Assembly: GCF_036188265.1 (NCBI RefSeq) | Contig: NZ_CP108093.1 | Coordinates: 1,488,001 to 1,552,000, forward strand | DNA: 64,000 nt | Direction: 5' to 3' | Origin: Streptomyces sp. NBC_00247 | Lineage (GTDB): Bacteria; Actinomycetota; Actinomycetes; Streptomycetales; Streptomycetaceae | In this document: positions 37,888 to 47,898 of the stretch, piece by piece | How the letters are laid out: each line of letters begins with the position of its first letter | How positions within the stretch are numbered: position 1 is the stretch's first letter | Made by a program: the position numbers and the translations under genes | The notes under the pieces: model-generated | Databases searched by the model: none | Told to the model about the DNA's origin: nothing | What the model saw: the letters and a program-made list of their open reading frames with translations, nothing else

Positions 37888-38832
37888 CTAGTACGCGGCG
37901 ATCAGCTCGGTGCACCGTTCGACGTCGGCGGCCATCGCCACCAACAGGTCGTCGACGGAGTCGAACTTCAGCATCCCGCGCACATAGGCGAGGAAGTCCA
38001 CCGCCGCGTGCATGCCGTACAGGTCCAGGCCGATCCGGCCGATGGCGTACGCCTCCACGGTCCGCTCGACACCGTCGAACTGCGGGTTGGTGCCGACCGA
38101 GATCGCGGCCGGCATGCACTCGCCGGCCACGTTCAGCCAGCCCGCGTAGACGCCGTCGGCGGGGATCGCGCTGTGCGGGACCGTCTCGACGTTGGCGGTG
38201 GGGAAGCCCAGGTCGCGACCGCGCTGCGCGCCGCGCACCACGATGCCCTCGACCCGGTGCGGCCGGCCCAGGATCTCGGCGGCTCCCAGGACGTCGCCCT
38301 CGGCGATCAGCCGGCGGGTCAGCGTCGAGGAGAAGGGCAGTCCGCCGCCCGCCTCTCCGCTGACGAACAGGTCGATGACCTCGACCGTGTAGTCGTAGGT
38401 GGCGCCGAGTTCGGCGAGGAGTTCGACGTTGCCCGCCGCCTTGTGACCGAACCGGAAGTTCGGGCCCTCGATGACGGTCCGCGCGTGCAGCCGGTCGACC
38501 AGCACCTTCACGATGAAGTCGTCCGGCGCCAGCTTCGAGAACTCCGGAGTGAACGGCAGAATGAGCAGCGCGTCGACACCCAGCTCCGCCATCAGCTCCG
38601 CGCGGCGCAGGTGCGGCGCGAGCAACGGCGGGTGGCTCCCCGGGCGGACGACCTCACTGGGGTGCGGGTCGAAGGTCACCACGACGGACGGCACACCCAG
38701 CTCGCGGGCGCGTTCCACGGCCCGGCCGATGATCAGCTGGTGTCCTCGGTGCACCCCGTCGTAGGACCCGATGGTGACGACGCTGCGTCCCCAGTCCTCG
38801 GGGATGTCCTCCAAGCCGCGCCAGCACTGCAC
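37888..38832 (-). CDS. ribF: Bifunctional riboflavin kinase / FAD synthetase
   Basis: Phosphorylates riboflavin to FMN and adenylates FMN to FAD. The 314-residue protein has the nucleotidyltransferase HxGH-type site HRGH (28-31) in the N-terminal half and the riboflavin kinase domain (about 190-310, with GFPTAN near 215) in the C-terminal half. The GTG at 38832 has GAGGAG upstream; the longer frame has no conserved start. It lies 37 bases past the stop of the large NTPase gene, so co-transcription is likely. Identity is secure. Confidence 0.94.
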   Translation of the reverse strand: MQCWRGLEDIPEDWGRSVVTIGSYDGVHRGHQLIIGRAVERARELGVPSVVVTFDPHPSEVVRPGSHPPLLAPHLRRAELMAELGVDALLILPFTPEFSKLAPDDFIVKVLVDRLHARTVIEGPNFRFGHKAAGNVELLAELGATYDYTVEVIDLFVSGEAGGGLPFSSTLTRRLIAEGDVLGAAEILGRPHRVEGIVVRGAQRGRDLGFPTANVETVPHSAIPADGVYAGWLNVAGECMPAAISVGTNPQFDGVERTVEAYAIGRIGLDLYGMHAAVDFLAYVRGMLKFDSVDDLLVAMAADVERCTELIAAY

Positions 38833-38869
38833 CGTGACCGCTCCTCGCCCGAACCTGCATGTGTGTGGG

Positions 38870-41800
38870 TTACGCAGGTCTAAGACTGCCATGCTCGTGC
38901 CCGGCCGACTGCATCGGCACCTTCATCGTGCGCCGGGACTCCGTCAGCCGTTCCAGGGCAGCCCGCGCACCGGGTCCCACGACCGCCGCCCACTCCTCGG
39001 GAGCGGCGGCCAGCCACCGGCAGACCATCGGCGCGAACCCCGGCACGTCGGACGCGAGTTCGACCAGCTCCCGGTCGAACCGGCCGGCCCCCTCCGCCGA
39101 CCGGGCGAGGAGTGTCCCGGTCCGGTGCACCAGCGCGCGGGTACGGGCCTCCGGGCGCCGCGCGGAGCCCGTGGCGGCAGTCCGGAGCAGGGCGTGCAGC
39201 ACGTCCGGATCGCGTCCGGTGGTCTGTTCGTACTCCATCAGCGTCTCCAGCAGCTCTGCACGGGCGGCCCGGGACGCCGGGCTTCCCCCCGCGGCGAGTG
39301 TCCGGACCAGCGCGGCGCGGACCGGAGCGGGCGCGGGCGGGTCCCGGAGCAGCGAGGCGACCAGTGGAAGCAGCAGCGCGCGGGCCGCGGCGCCCTGTTC
39401 CAGCCGCTGGTCCACCAGGGCCGCGACCCGTGCGCCGGCGGAGCCCCCGCCGTCCCCGGAACGCTGGACGTAGGTGCGGACGAGTCCGGCGGTGTGCAGC
39501 GAGAGAGCCGGGAGGTCCAGGGCGGCCAGCTCGGCGAGCGCCCTGCCCGCCTCCTCCCCCGGCCGGGACAACCGGTCGCGGAGGGCGGTCAGCACGGGCT
39601 GGGGGAAGGACGGCAGCGCCTCGGCCACCAGGGCGGTCGGCAGGCCCGGTGCGCCCTCGGCGTAGGCCCGCAGCGCTTGGGGCAGCCACCGGTCCCGCGT
39701 CTGCGGGTCGCGGACGAGCAGGGCGAGCGCCGGGCCGTGCAGCGGGGCGTCCTCCGTCCGCCCGAGCAGGGCGAGGGCGGCGGCCCGCAGCAGCGCCCGG
39801 TCCTCGGCCGCGTCGGCCCGGCCGAGGACGACGCCGGCGTACCGCGCGGCGGCGGCGCGGCGCTCGGGCCGCTCGTCGTCGCGGGCCCAGCGGGCGACCG
39901 CGCGGCTCAGGATGGCGGGCTCGTCCTCGGCGAGGGCGAGGAGGAGTTCCGCGGCGCAGGGGTGCGGGGTGTCCACCAGCGCCTCGGTGAGGTCGTCGGG
40001 GGCGAGTGCGCGGCGCGCGTACAGCAGTGTCTGCGCGGCGGTGGCGACCGTGGGCCGCCGGTCCGGCGGGCCGTCCGCGCGTTCGTCGGACCCGTCGCCG
40101 CGTTCGTCGGACCCGTCGGTGCGGAGCGGGCGCTCGTCGGTGAACCAGCCGCACAGCAGCCGCCGCACCACTGCCGGGTCGGCCGTCAGCAAGCGGTCCG
40201 CCGAGTCGAGGAAGCTCTCCTGTCCGTCGCGTCCCGGAGCCCCGTCGGCGGGCATCAGCATCCGCAGCAGATCGGTGCGGTCCTCCACCGGCAGCCTCAG
40301 CCGCAGCCAGAACCAGGGGTCGAACGCGGCGTACGCCCCGCCCCGTAGGGGCCCGGCGGCGGCCCGGGTGATGCGCCCGGCGAGCACCCGCAGCACCCCG
40401 GCGTACGGGCGGGCGTCGGCGACCTTGAGCAGCGTCTCGCGCAGCAGCCGGGCGGCCCACCACGCGGCGTCCTCGTGGCCGGGGCGCGACGACGGGCCGC
40501 CCTCCCGTGCGCGGGCGCCGAGGTGGTCCAGTGCCTCGATCAGGTCGGCCATCCGGTGCGCGAGCGCGGCGTCGCCGTGGCGCCGCCCTGCCAGCAGCAG
40601 CGCCTGGACGACCGGCCCGACGCGGTGGCGGGGTACGGGCAGGTGCTGCGAGGGCCCCGGGCTCCCGGCCGCCGCGTCGTCGGCGTGCCAGCGGTGCACC
40701 AGGAAGCCGAGGGCGGCGTCCAGGTCGAGGTGGGCGCCCTGCACCCAGTCGCCGACCTCCTCGTGGGCGAAGCGGTACCCCGCGCCGGCCGGTACGAGGA
40801 GGCCCTCGGCCAGGACGGCACGGGCCCAGCCGGTACGTCGGGGGAAGAGCTCCTCGAAGGCGGCCGGGTCCAGCTCCCCCTCGCCGGGGCCCAGACACCG
40901 GCGGGCCGCCTCGTGCACCTGGCCCGCCACCCGTGCGGCGAGCCTGCGCACGGCGGTGCCGCCCATGGGCGGCACGGCGGGCGCCGCGATCCGCGTGGCC
41001 ACCCGGGCACAGGTCAGGTCGAGGTGGGCGGCGAAGACGTCGTCGGTGTCCGGGCTGCCCGGCACGTCGGGCGGCAGCACCGCGCGGACCTCGGCGAGGA
41101 GCCTCAGGGTCAGCGGGTGGCGGTCGTGGCCCGCCGCGACGGCTCCCTCGGCGATGCCGTACCGCTCCCTGGCCAGGGCCGCCCGGGCCCGGTCGAGATC
41201 GGTCAGCAGCAGACAGGGCGGCAGGCCGGCGACGGGGCGCGCGGGACGGTGCAGGACTCCCGGCGGATGGAGCGCCCCCGCCGTCTCCCAGTGCTCGGGG
41301 CGGCAGGCGACCACCATGCGGACCTCGTGCGCGCGGAGCCAGCCCGCGGTGGCGGAGGTCCATCCGGCGAGCCTGCGGGCGAGGGCGGGCGGCATCTCCT
41401 CGGGCCCGTCCAGCAGGACGAGCAGGGGTCGCCCCGCTCGGGCGGCGAGGGCGGCGATCCGCTCGGGGGTGGCTCCGGCCGACTCCTCCGGGGCGGCGGC
41501 CGGGCCGTCCGCCGCGCCCACGACGCGGGCGGCCCGCTCCAGGGTCCGGGCGACGGCGTCGGCCACCGAGAGGTCGTCGGCCCGCAGATCGGCGCCGCGC
41601 AGCCACAGGGTGGGCGCGCGGACGGCCGTCTCCGCGCGGCGGGCGGCGAGGGCGACGAGTTCGGTGGTACGGCCGGTGCCGGAGGCGCCGACGAGGCCGA
41701 GGACGGTCGCCGTACCGCCGCCGAAGGCGTCGAGCTCCGCGGCGACGTCCTCGCGTGCGACGGGGCGTGGGCAGGGGCCCCGCTCGGCGGGGCCGGCCCC

Positions 41801-42493
41801 GCCCGCGGTGGCGGCGGTGAGCCGGAGGGCGCCCGCCAGGTTGAGATCGGGGCCGTGGCCGGGGACGGTGAGGGCGTTCCGTTCCAGGAGCTCGTCGAGC
41901 GGGCCGCCGTCGCCCGGGTGCAGCAGCACGGCGAGCCCCGCCGCCTCGTGTCCGGCGCGCAGAGCCGGGCAGAGCACGCCGAGGACGGCTCCGGTACGCG
42001 GGTCGGTGACGGGTCCGCCGATCGCGGCGCCGCCGGAGCGCAGCGCGTCGCGGCCGTCCGTGCCGACGGCGAGTTCCAGCGCGGTGGCCACCTGGTACCC
42101 GTGGCCGTCCCGGGTGGTGTAGGTGGCCGGGGTGGTACCGAGAACGCGGGCCTGACGGATGCCGTGGGCGGCGATGTGGACGTACGCGCCGGGCTCCGCG
42201 CGTTCGGGCGCCGCGATGGGCAGGGGTTCCAGGCCGAGTGCGGCGGCGTCCGCGGTGTGCAGCAGCGCGAGACCGAGAGCAGGCAGCGGGAGGACGTCGT
42301 CGGGGCCCACCGGCCGGGTGACGCCGTCCGGCCCCGGCCCCCGCAGGAGAAGCGGCCCGCCCGTGAGGAAGCCGTCGAGGACCTGGTGGCTGGTCACGAC
42401 GGTGCCCCGGTCGTCGGCCAGGAATCCGGTGCCCCGGGGCCGGCCGGCCTGGTCGCAGATCCTCACCAGCGTCGTACGGTCCCCGCTACCCAT
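38870..42493 (-). CDS. Trypsin-like pseudo-protease fused to a P-loop NTPase
   Basis: A 1207-residue protein. Residues 1-200 have a trypsin-like fold pattern (GTGFLADDRGTVVTSHQVL). His36 remains, but the Asp position reads GLALL (Gly74) and the GxSGGP site reads AAIGGPV (Ile158), so proteolysis is unlikely. A P-loop NTPase domain follows at about 245-500, STAND/NACHT-like. Walker A GASGTGRT (269-276) has Arg in place of Lys, and Walker B is VLLDGPEE with Asp362. The C-terminal 600 residues are helical repeats rich in Leu and Ala. There is no membrane segment or signal. The ATG at 42493 was chosen from the fold start. It is on the same strand as ribF. Such fusions occur in signalling and defence proteins; the function here is unknown. 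Confidence 0.75.
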   Translation of the reverse strand: MGSGDRTTLVRICDQAGRPRGTGFLADDRGTVVTSHQVLDGFLTGGPLLLRGPGPDGVTRPVGPDDVLPLPALGLALLHTADAAALGLEPLPIAAPERAEPGAYVHIAAHGIRQARVLGTTPATYTTRDGHGYQVATALELAVGTDGRDALRSGGAAIGGPVTDPRTGAVLGVLCPALRAGHEAAGLAVLLHPGDGGPLDELLERNALTVPGHGPDLNLAGALRLTAATAGGAGPAERGPCPRPVAREDVAAELDAFGGGTATVLGLVGASGTGRTTELVALAARRAETAVRAPTLWLRGADLRADDLSVADAVARTLERAARVVGAADGPAAAPEESAGATPERIAALAARAGRPLLVLLDGPEEMPPALARRLAGWTSATAGWLRAHEVRMVVACRPEHWETAGALHPPGVLHRPARPVAGLPPCLLLTDLDRARAALARERYGIAEGAVAAGHDRHPLTLRLLAEVRAVLPPDVPGSPDTDDVFAAHLDLTCARVATRIAAPAVPPMGGTAVRRLAARVAGQVHEAARRCLGPGEGELDPAAFEELFPRRTGWARAVLAEGLLVPAGAGYRFAHEEVGDWVQGAHLDLDAALGFLVHRWHADDAAAGSPGPSQHLPVPRHRVGPVVQALLLAGRRHGDAALAHRMADLIEALDHLGARAREGGPSSRPGHEDAAWWAARLLRETLLKVADARPYAGVLRVLAGRITRAAAGPLRGGAYAAFDPWFWLRLRLPVEDRTDLLRMLMPADGAPGRDGQESFLDSADRLLTADPAVVRRLLCGWFTDERPLRTDGSDERGDGSDERADGPPDRRPTVATAAQTLLYARRALAPDDLTEALVDTPHPCAAELLLALAEDEPAILSRAVARWARDDERPERRAAAARYAGVVLGRADAAEDRALLRAAALALLGRTEDAPLHGPALALLVRDPQTRDRWLPQALRAYAEGAPGLPTALVAEALPSFPQPVLTALRDRLSRPGEEAGRALAELAALDLPALSLHTAGLVRTYVQRSGDGGGSAGARVAALVDQRLEQGAAARALLLPLVASLLRDPPAPAPVRAALVRTLAAGGSPASRAARAELLETLMEYEQTTGRDPDVLHALLRTAATGSARRPEARTRALVHRTGTLLARSAEGAGRFDRELVELASDVPGFAPMVCRWLAAAPEEWAAVVGPGARAALERLTESRRTMKVPMQSAGHEHGSLRPA

Positions 42494-42814
42494 GGTTCAG
42501 AAGGTAGGCGGGCGGAGGCGGGCCGATAGGCCAGAACGGGTGAATACGCCCCCTCACGCCCCTGTTTCACTCCGAGCGCCCGTCCATTGGGGTGAGTTCG
42601 GGGGCCCTCATGGACAGAGTGCTCGGCGGGGGGGCGTGGAGAGCCGGGGGCCTGCTCCACGACGGCGGGCCTGTCTTCCGTCCGGTGCGCACCGGACGGA
42701 AGACAGGCCCGCGAAGAAGGCTGTGCGGGGAAACGCCGTACGGGAACGCCGTGCGAGGGCCGGTGACGGCTCACCCGCACACACTCCACCCGCACGCACT
42801 CACCCGCAGACCGC
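42494..42814. other. Spacer between the NTPase fusion gene and truB
   Basis: 321 bases. It contains the truB terminator (42665-42712), described separately. Nothing else convincing was seen; short open frames overlap the hairpin. The NTPase promoter is expected in the part nearest 42494, but I saw no clear boxes. Confidence 0.4.
42665..42712 (-). terminator. Strong terminator after truB
   Basis: A 22-bp perfect stem (42665-42686 with 42691-42712) with loop GCGC, about 100 bases past the truB stop. It should end the rimP-truB operon before the NTPase fusion gene. Confidence 0.85.
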
Positions 42815-43714
42815 TCAGGCGAAGACGGCGAGGCTCTTGGCCTTGCCCTTCTCCTCCTCCACCAGCACCAGGAAGGCGCCGTCCGGCCCGAAGACCGCGA
42901 CCGGCCCCGACGGGTACGCCGGCATGTCCAGCCGGACCCCGTTGAGCAGCAGCTTGGCCCGTTTCTCGTCCACGTCCCAGCGCGGGAAGGCCGACGCGGC
43001 GGCCTCGGCCACCGGCATCACGGTCAGTTCCTGCTGGTGCTGGTCGAGCGTCCGGGCCGCGTCGAGGCCGTACGGGCCGACCCGGGTGCGCCGCAGCGCG
43101 GTCAGGTGCCCGCCGACACCGAGCCCGGCGCCGAGGTCCCGGGCGAGGGCCCGGATGTACGTCCCCGAGGAGCAGACGACGGAGACGACCAGGTCCAGCA
43201 CCGGGGTGCCGTCCTCGGCGACCGCCTCGCGGACGTCGTACAGGCGGAACGAGGAGACCGTCACCGGACGGGCCGGGATCTCGAACTCCTCGCCGCCGCG
43301 CACCCGCGCGTACGACCGCTTGCCGTCGATCTTGATGGCGCTGACCTTGGACGGGACCTGCATGATCGGCCCCGACAGGGCGGCGATACCGGTGTCGACG
43401 GCCTCACGGGTGACCTTCGAGGCGTCGGTGGACGAGGTGATCTCGCCCTCGGCGTCGTCGGTGACGGTGTCCTGGCCGAGCCGGATCGTACCGAGGTACT
43501 CCTTCTCGGTGAGCGCGAGGTGGCCGAGGAGCTTGGTGGCCCGTTCCACGCCGAGCACCAGTACCCCGGTCGCCATCGGGTCCAGCGTGCCGGCGTGGCC
43601 GACGCGCCGGGTGCGGGCGATGCCGCGCATCTTGGCGACGACGTCGTGCGACGTGAAGCCGGACGGCTTGTCGACGATGACAAGGCCGTCCGGCGTCTTG
43701 ATCTGCTCTGTCAT
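42815..43714 (-). CDS. truB: tRNA pseudouridine-55 synthase
   Basis: Converts U55 of tRNA to pseudouridine. The 299-residue protein has the catalytic Asp45 in HAGTLDPMATG and a C-terminal PUA-like extension. The ATG overlaps the rbfA stop (ATGA). It closes the translation-factor operon and is followed by a strong hairpin. Identity is secure. Confidence 0.95.
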   Translation of the reverse strand: MTEQIKTPDGLVIVDKPSGFTSHDVVAKMRGIARTRRVGHAGTLDPMATGVLVLGVERATKLLGHLALTEKEYLGTIRLGQDTVTDDAEGEITSSTDASKVTREAVDTGIAALSGPIMQVPSKVSAIKIDGKRSYARVRGGEEFEIPARPVTVSSFRLYDVREAVAEDGTPVLDLVVSVVCSSGTYIRALARDLGAGLGVGGHLTALRRTRVGPYGLDAARTLDQHQQELTVMPVAEAAASAFPRWDVDEKRAKLLLNGVRLDMPAYPSGPVAVFGPDGAFLVLVEEEKGKAKSLAVFA

Positions 43715-44154
43715 GCGGAGGTGTCGTCCTCGTCCTCCGGCTTGCGGTACGGGTCGGCGCCGCCCGCGTACGTGGCGCCCGAGGACGCCTCGCGCACCTT
43801 GGCGTCCGAGGCCCGCACCTGGTCGAGGAGGTCCTCGATCGCCTTGGCGTTGCCCGGCAGGGCGTCCGCCACGAAGGTGAGGGTGGGGGTGAACTTCGTC
43901 CCCGCCGCCGCTCCGACCGCCGACCGCAGAACGCCCTTGGCGCTCTCCAGGCCGGCCGCCGCGCTGGCCCGGTCCTCGTCGTCGCCGTAGACCGTGTAGA
44001 AGACCGTGGCCTCCCGCAGGTCACCCGTGACGCGGGTGTCCGTGATCGTCACATGGGTACCCAGCCGGGGGTCCTTGACCCCGCGCTGCAGTTTCTCGGC
44101 GACCACCTGCTGGATGAGGTCCGCCAGCTTCTTCGCCCGCGCGTTGTCGGCCAC
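43711..44154 (-). CDS. rbfA: Ribosome-binding factor A
   Basis: A small-subunit maturation factor, 147 residues, with a type II KH-like fold and the DPRLGTHVTITDTRVTGDLREA motif (about 27-48). The GTG at 44154 follows AAGGAG at good spacing. The C-terminal tail is acidic. The stop overlaps truB. It lies 23 bases past the ylxP-like gene. Identity is secure. Confidence 0.94.
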   Translation of the reverse strand: MADNARAKKLADLIQQVVAEKLQRGVKDPRLGTHVTITDTRVTGDLREATVFYTVYGDDEDRASAAAGLESAKGVLRSAVGAAAGTKFTPTLTFVADALPGNAKAIEDLLDQVRASDAKVREASSGATYAGGADPYRKPEDEDDTSA

Positions 44155-44177
44155 TGGTCCGTCTCCTTCTGCCTTGC

Positions 44178-44474
44178 TCAATCGTCTTCGTCGCTGTGCA
44201 GCCGCCGCCGTACGGACAGCAGCTCCACTTCCGGCCGGCCGGCGACGAGTCGCTCGCACCGGTCCAGCACGTCAGTGAGGTGCCGGGTTTCCCCGGAGAC
44301 CACGGCGAGGCCGATTTCGGCCCTGCGATGGAGATCCTGATCGCCCGTCTCCGCCACGCTCACCGCGAATCTGCGCTGGAGCTCGGCGACGATCGGCCGG
44401 ACGACGGAACGCTTCTCCTTCAACGACCGTACGTCGCCGAGGAGCAGATCGAAGGACAGAGTCCCCACATACAT
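44178..44474 (-). CDS. DUF503 family protein (YlxP-like)
   Basis: A 98-residue protein of the DUF503/YlxP family: MYVGTLSFDLLLGDVRSLKEKR is the family N-terminus. It sits in the usual place between infB and rbfA. The ATG at 44474 lacks a strong site, so translation may depend on the upstream transcript. A hairpin lies between it and infB. Its biochemical function is not established. Confidence 0.88.
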   Translation of the reverse strand: MYVGTLSFDLLLGDVRSLKEKRSVVRPIVAELQRRFAVSVAETGDQDLHRRAEIGLAVVSGETRHLTDVLDRCERLVAGRPEVELLSVRRRLHSDEDD

Positions 44475-44554
44475 GGATGTCCGGATGTCCCGCCGGTTCG
44501 GGTTCGCGCCCTGCTCACGCGTGGCAGGGACACGAGAACCGTACACGGAACGGC

Positions 44555-44595
44555 CGGGGCCGATCGACGGAATTACCTTCCGCCGATCGGCCCCG
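44555..44595 (-). terminator. Terminator or attenuator between infB and the ylxP-like gene
   Basis: A 12-bp stem (44555-44566 with 44584-44595) continues past one mismatch into a 5-bp inner stem (44568-44572 with 44578-44582). It begins 17 bases past the infB stop. Downstream genes rbfA and truB may need read-through or their own promoter. Confidence 0.7.
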
Positions 44596-44611
44596 ACTGT
44601 TGAGGTACGGG

Positions 44612-47600
44612 TCAGCCTCGCGGCTTCTCGCGCATCTCGTACGTCGCGATGACGTCGTCGATCTTGATGTCGTTGAAGTTTCCGAGGTTGATACCGCCCT
44701 CGAAGCCTTCGCGGATCTCGGTGACGTCGTCCTTGAAGCGGCGCAGACCGGAGATGTTGAGGTTCTCCGCGATGACCTTGCCGTCGCGGAGCAGGCGCGC
44801 CTTGGTGTTGCGCTTGACCTCGCCCGAGCGGACCAGGACACCGGCGATGTTGCCCAGCTTGGACGAGCGGAAGACCTCGCGGATCTCCGCCGTGCCGAGC
44901 TCGACCTCTTCGTACTCCGGCTTGAGCATGCCCTTGAGGGCCGCTTCGATCTCTTCGATCGCCTGGTAGATGACCGAGTAGTACCGGACGTCCACGCCCT
45001 CGCGCTCGGCCATCTGCTGCGCGCGCCCTGCGGCACGCACGTTGAAGCCGATCACGATGGCGTCGGAGCCGGTCGCCAGGTTGATGTCCGACTCGGTGAC
45101 CGCACCCACACCGCGGTGCAGGATGCGGATGTCGACCTCGTCGCCGACGTCGAGCTGGAGCAGCGAGGACTCGAGAGCCTCCACCGAACCGGACGCGTCG
45201 CCCTTGATGATGAGGTTGAGTTCCTGGACCAGACCAGCCTTGAGCGCCTCGTCGAGGTTCTCCAGGGAGAACCGGACACCCTTGCGGGCGAAGTTGGCGT
45301 TGCGCTCACGGGCCGCACGCTTCTCGGCGATCTGCCGGGCCGTGCGGTCCTCGTCGACGACCAGGAAGTTGTCGCCGGCACCCGGGACGTTGGTGAGACC
45401 GAGGACGAGGACGGGGGTCGACGGACCCGCTTCCTCGACGTTCTCGCCCTTGTCGTCGAGCATGGCGCGGACACGGCCGTAGGCGTCGCCCACGACCATC
45501 GTGTCGCCGACCCGCAGCGTGCCTCGCTGCACCAGGACGGTGGCGACGGCACCGCGACCGCGGTCGAGGTGGGACTCGATGGCGATACCCTGCGCGTCCT
45601 GCTCCGGGTTGGCCCGCAGGTCGAGCGAGGCGTCGGCGGTGAGGACGACGGCCTCCAGCAGGGAGTCGATGTTCAGACCCTGCTTGGCGGAGATGTCGAC
45701 GAACATGGTGTCGCCGCCGTACTCCTCGGCCACCAGACCGAACTCGGTGAGCTGACCGCGCACCTTGACCGGGTCGGCACCCTCGACGTCGATCTTGTTG
45801 ACCGCGACCACGATCGGCACGTCGGCCGCCTTGGCGTGGTTCAGCGCCTCGATCGTCTGGGGCATCACACCGTCGTTGGCCGCCACCACGAGGATCGCGA
45901 TGTCGGTCGACTTCGCACCACGGGCACGCATGGCGGTGAACGCCTCGTGACCCGGGGTGTCGATGAAGGTGATCTTCCGGTCCTCGCCGTTGACCTCGGC
46001 GGAGACCTGGTAGGCACCGATGTGCTGGGTGATGCCGCCGGCCTCGCCCGCGACGACGTTCGTCTTGCGGATCGCGTCGAGGAGTCGGGTCTTACCGTGG
46101 TCGACGTGACCCATGACGGTCACGACCGGCGGACGGGCGATGAGTGCTTCCTCGCCGCCCTCGTCCTCGCCGAACTCGATGTCGAAGGACTCGAGCAGCT
46201 CGCGGTCCTCCTCCTCCGGGCTGACGATCTCCAGGACGAAGTTCATCTCGTCCGCGAGGAGCTTCAGCGTCTCGTCGGAGACGGACTGCGTGGCGGTGAC
46301 CATCTCGCCGAGGTTCATCATCACGCCGACGAGCGACGCCGGGTTGGCGCCGATCTTCTCGGCGAAGTCGGTGAGCGAGGCACCGCGCGACAGACGGACG
46401 GCCTGTCCGTTGCCGCGAGGCAGCATGACGCCGCCGACCGACGGGGCCTGCATGGCCTCGTACTCCTGGCGCCTCTGCCGCTTCGACTTGCGACCACGAC
46501 GCGCCGGACCGCCGGGACGGCCGAACGCACCCTGTGTGCCACCACGGCCACCGGGGCCGCCGGGACGTCCACCGAAGCCGGGACGACCGCCGAAGCCGCC
46601 GCCACCGCCGCCGGGACGACCGGCACCGCCGCCGCCACCACCGGGACCGGCCGGACGGCCGGCGAAGCCGCCACCGCCGCCGCCACCGGGACGACCCGCG
46701 AAGCCGCCGCCGCCACCGGGACGACCGGCACCGCCGGCGCCGCCGGGACGACCCGCACCGCCGCCGGGACCACGGCCACCGCCGGGGCCACCGCCGGGAC
46801 GCGGGCCCGCAGCGGGACGCTGCGGCATCATGCCGGGGTTCGGACGGTTACCGGCGGGGGCGCCGGGACGCGGAGCCTGCGGGCGGGGCATCCCGCCCGG
46901 GGTCGGACGAGCGCCGCCCTGGGCACCCTGCGGACGCGGAGCGCCGCCGGGGCCACCGGTGTTGCCCTGCGGGCGCGGGGCGCCGGGGCGCTCCTGCCCA
47001 CCGGGGCGCGGGGCACCGCCGGGACGGGGCGCCTGGGGGCGCGCCATGCCGGTGGAGCCGCCGGAGGTGAACGGGTTGTTGCCCGGACGGGGACCGGCCG
47101 GACGTGCGCCGCCGGGACGCGGGGCGCCCTGACCCGCGGGACGCGCGGGGCGGTCGCCGCCACGCTCGCCGCGGTTGTCACGCTGACCGCCGTCACGGTT
47201 GTCGCGCTGGCCGCCGTCACGCTGACCGCCGGCCGGGGCCGGACGGGCGGGGGCGGGGCGCGGGCCCGGAGTGGCACCCGCGGGACGCGGGGCCTGGGGC
47301 TGCTGGGGCGCGGCCGGCTGGGCCGGGGCCGGCGCCGAGAACTCGGCGACGGGGACCGGGGTCACCGGGGCGGGCCGGGGAGCCGGACGCGGGCCCGGAC
47401 GGGGACCGGCCGACGGTGCGGCGGGAGCCGCGGGGGCGCCTGCCTCCGGCTCGGCGGTCGGCTTGGGAGCCGGTGCGCCGGGCTTGGGGGCGGCGGGACG
47501 TGCCGCAGCGGCCGGGGAGGGCGCCGCGGGCTTGGCGGGGGCGGCCTTGCGAGGCGCTCCCGGCTTGGCAGCGGACTTGCCGGCGTTGCCGCCGGGTCCC

Positions 47601-47752
47601 TGCAGTGCATCGGTCAACTTGCGTACAACCGGCGCCTCGATCGTCGAGGACGCCGAACGGACGAATTCACCGAGTTCTTGGAGCTTGGCCATGACGACCT
47701 TGCTCTCGACGCCGAACTCCTTGGCGAGTTCGTATACCCGGACCTTAGCCAC
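44612..47752 (-). CDS. infB: Translation initiation factor IF-2
   Basis: A GTPase that places fMet-tRNA on the 30S subunit. The 1046-residue protein has an N-terminal domain (1-60), a very long Gly/Pro/Arg-rich linker (about 60-430), then the core with G1 GHVDHGKT at 548-555, NKID, domains II and III and the C1/C2 domains. Long low-complexity linkers are usual in actinomycete IF-2. The GTG at 47752 follows AAAAGGAG. The leader has three 11-base repeats and a small hairpin near the start. Identity is secure. Confidence 0.97.
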   Translation of the reverse strand: MAKVRVYELAKEFGVESKVVMAKLQELGEFVRSASSTIEAPVVRKLTDALQGPGGNAGKSAAKPGAPRKAAPAKPAAPSPAAAARPAAPKPGAPAPKPTAEPEAGAPAAPAAPSAGPRPGPRPAPRPAPVTPVPVAEFSAPAPAQPAAPQQPQAPRPAGATPGPRPAPARPAPAGGQRDGGQRDNRDGGQRDNRGERGGDRPARPAGQGAPRPGGARPAGPRPGNNPFTSGGSTGMARPQAPRPGGAPRPGGQERPGAPRPQGNTGGPGGAPRPQGAQGGARPTPGGMPRPQAPRPGAPAGNRPNPGMMPQRPAAGPRPGGGPGGGRGPGGGAGRPGGAGGAGRPGGGGGFAGRPGGGGGGGFAGRPAGPGGGGGGAGRPGGGGGGFGGRPGFGGRPGGPGGRGGTQGAFGRPGGPARRGRKSKRQRRQEYEAMQAPSVGGVMLPRGNGQAVRLSRGASLTDFAEKIGANPASLVGVMMNLGEMVTATQSVSDETLKLLADEMNFVLEIVSPEEEDRELLESFDIEFGEDEGGEEALIARPPVVTVMGHVDHGKTRLLDAIRKTNVVAGEAGGITQHIGAYQVSAEVNGEDRKITFIDTPGHEAFTAMRARGAKSTDIAILVVAANDGVMPQTIEALNHAKAADVPIVVAVNKIDVEGADPVKVRGQLTEFGLVAEEYGGDTMFVDISAKQGLNIDSLLEAVVLTADASLDLRANPEQDAQGIAIESHLDRGRGAVATVLVQRGTLRVGDTMVVGDAYGRVRAMLDDKGENVEEAGPSTPVLVLGLTNVPGAGDNFLVVDEDRTARQIAEKRAARERNANFARKGVRFSLENLDEALKAGLVQELNLIIKGDASGSVEALESSLLQLDVGDEVDIRILHRGVGAVTESDINLATGSDAIVIGFNVRAAGRAQQMAEREGVDVRYYSVIYQAIEEIEAALKGMLKPEYEEVELGTAEIREVFRSSKLGNIAGVLVRSGEVKRNTKARLLRDGKVIAENLNISGLRRFKDDVTEIREGFEGGINLGNFNDIKIDDVIATYEMREKPRG

Positions 47753-47765
47753 TTCGCTCCTTTTA

Positions 47766-47834
47766 GGTCCGGGTTACCGCCGGACCGTCGCTACTTCATG
47801 GGCGTACTCATCGCGTACTCATCGAGTGCTCATC
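47766..47834 (-). promoter_or_regulatory. infB leader: small hairpin and three tandem 11-base repeats
   Basis: A 7-bp perfect stem (47766-47772 with 47780-47786) ends 14 bases upstream of the infB start, close to the AAAAGGAG site. Next to it GCGTACTCATC occurs at 47802-47812 and 47813-47823, then as GAGTGCTCATC at 47824-47834. The regular spacing may mark a protein binding site or a short spacer duplication. The function is unknown. Confidence 0.5.
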
Positions 47835-47898
47835 GCAATCTCGACCTACTTCCAACTCGCGAGGTACCTGACCGCACGGGGACCCGTGCCGTTCACGT

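Noticed and set aside
38870..42493. Active secreted trypsin-like protease
   Set aside because: Asp and Ser of the triad are replaced and no signal peptide is present.
46500..47530. Repeat-rich GC tract looking like a tandem array or CRISPR
   Set aside because: It encodes the Gly/Pro/Arg-rich linker of IF-2 in frame; units are irregular and no spacer pattern exists.
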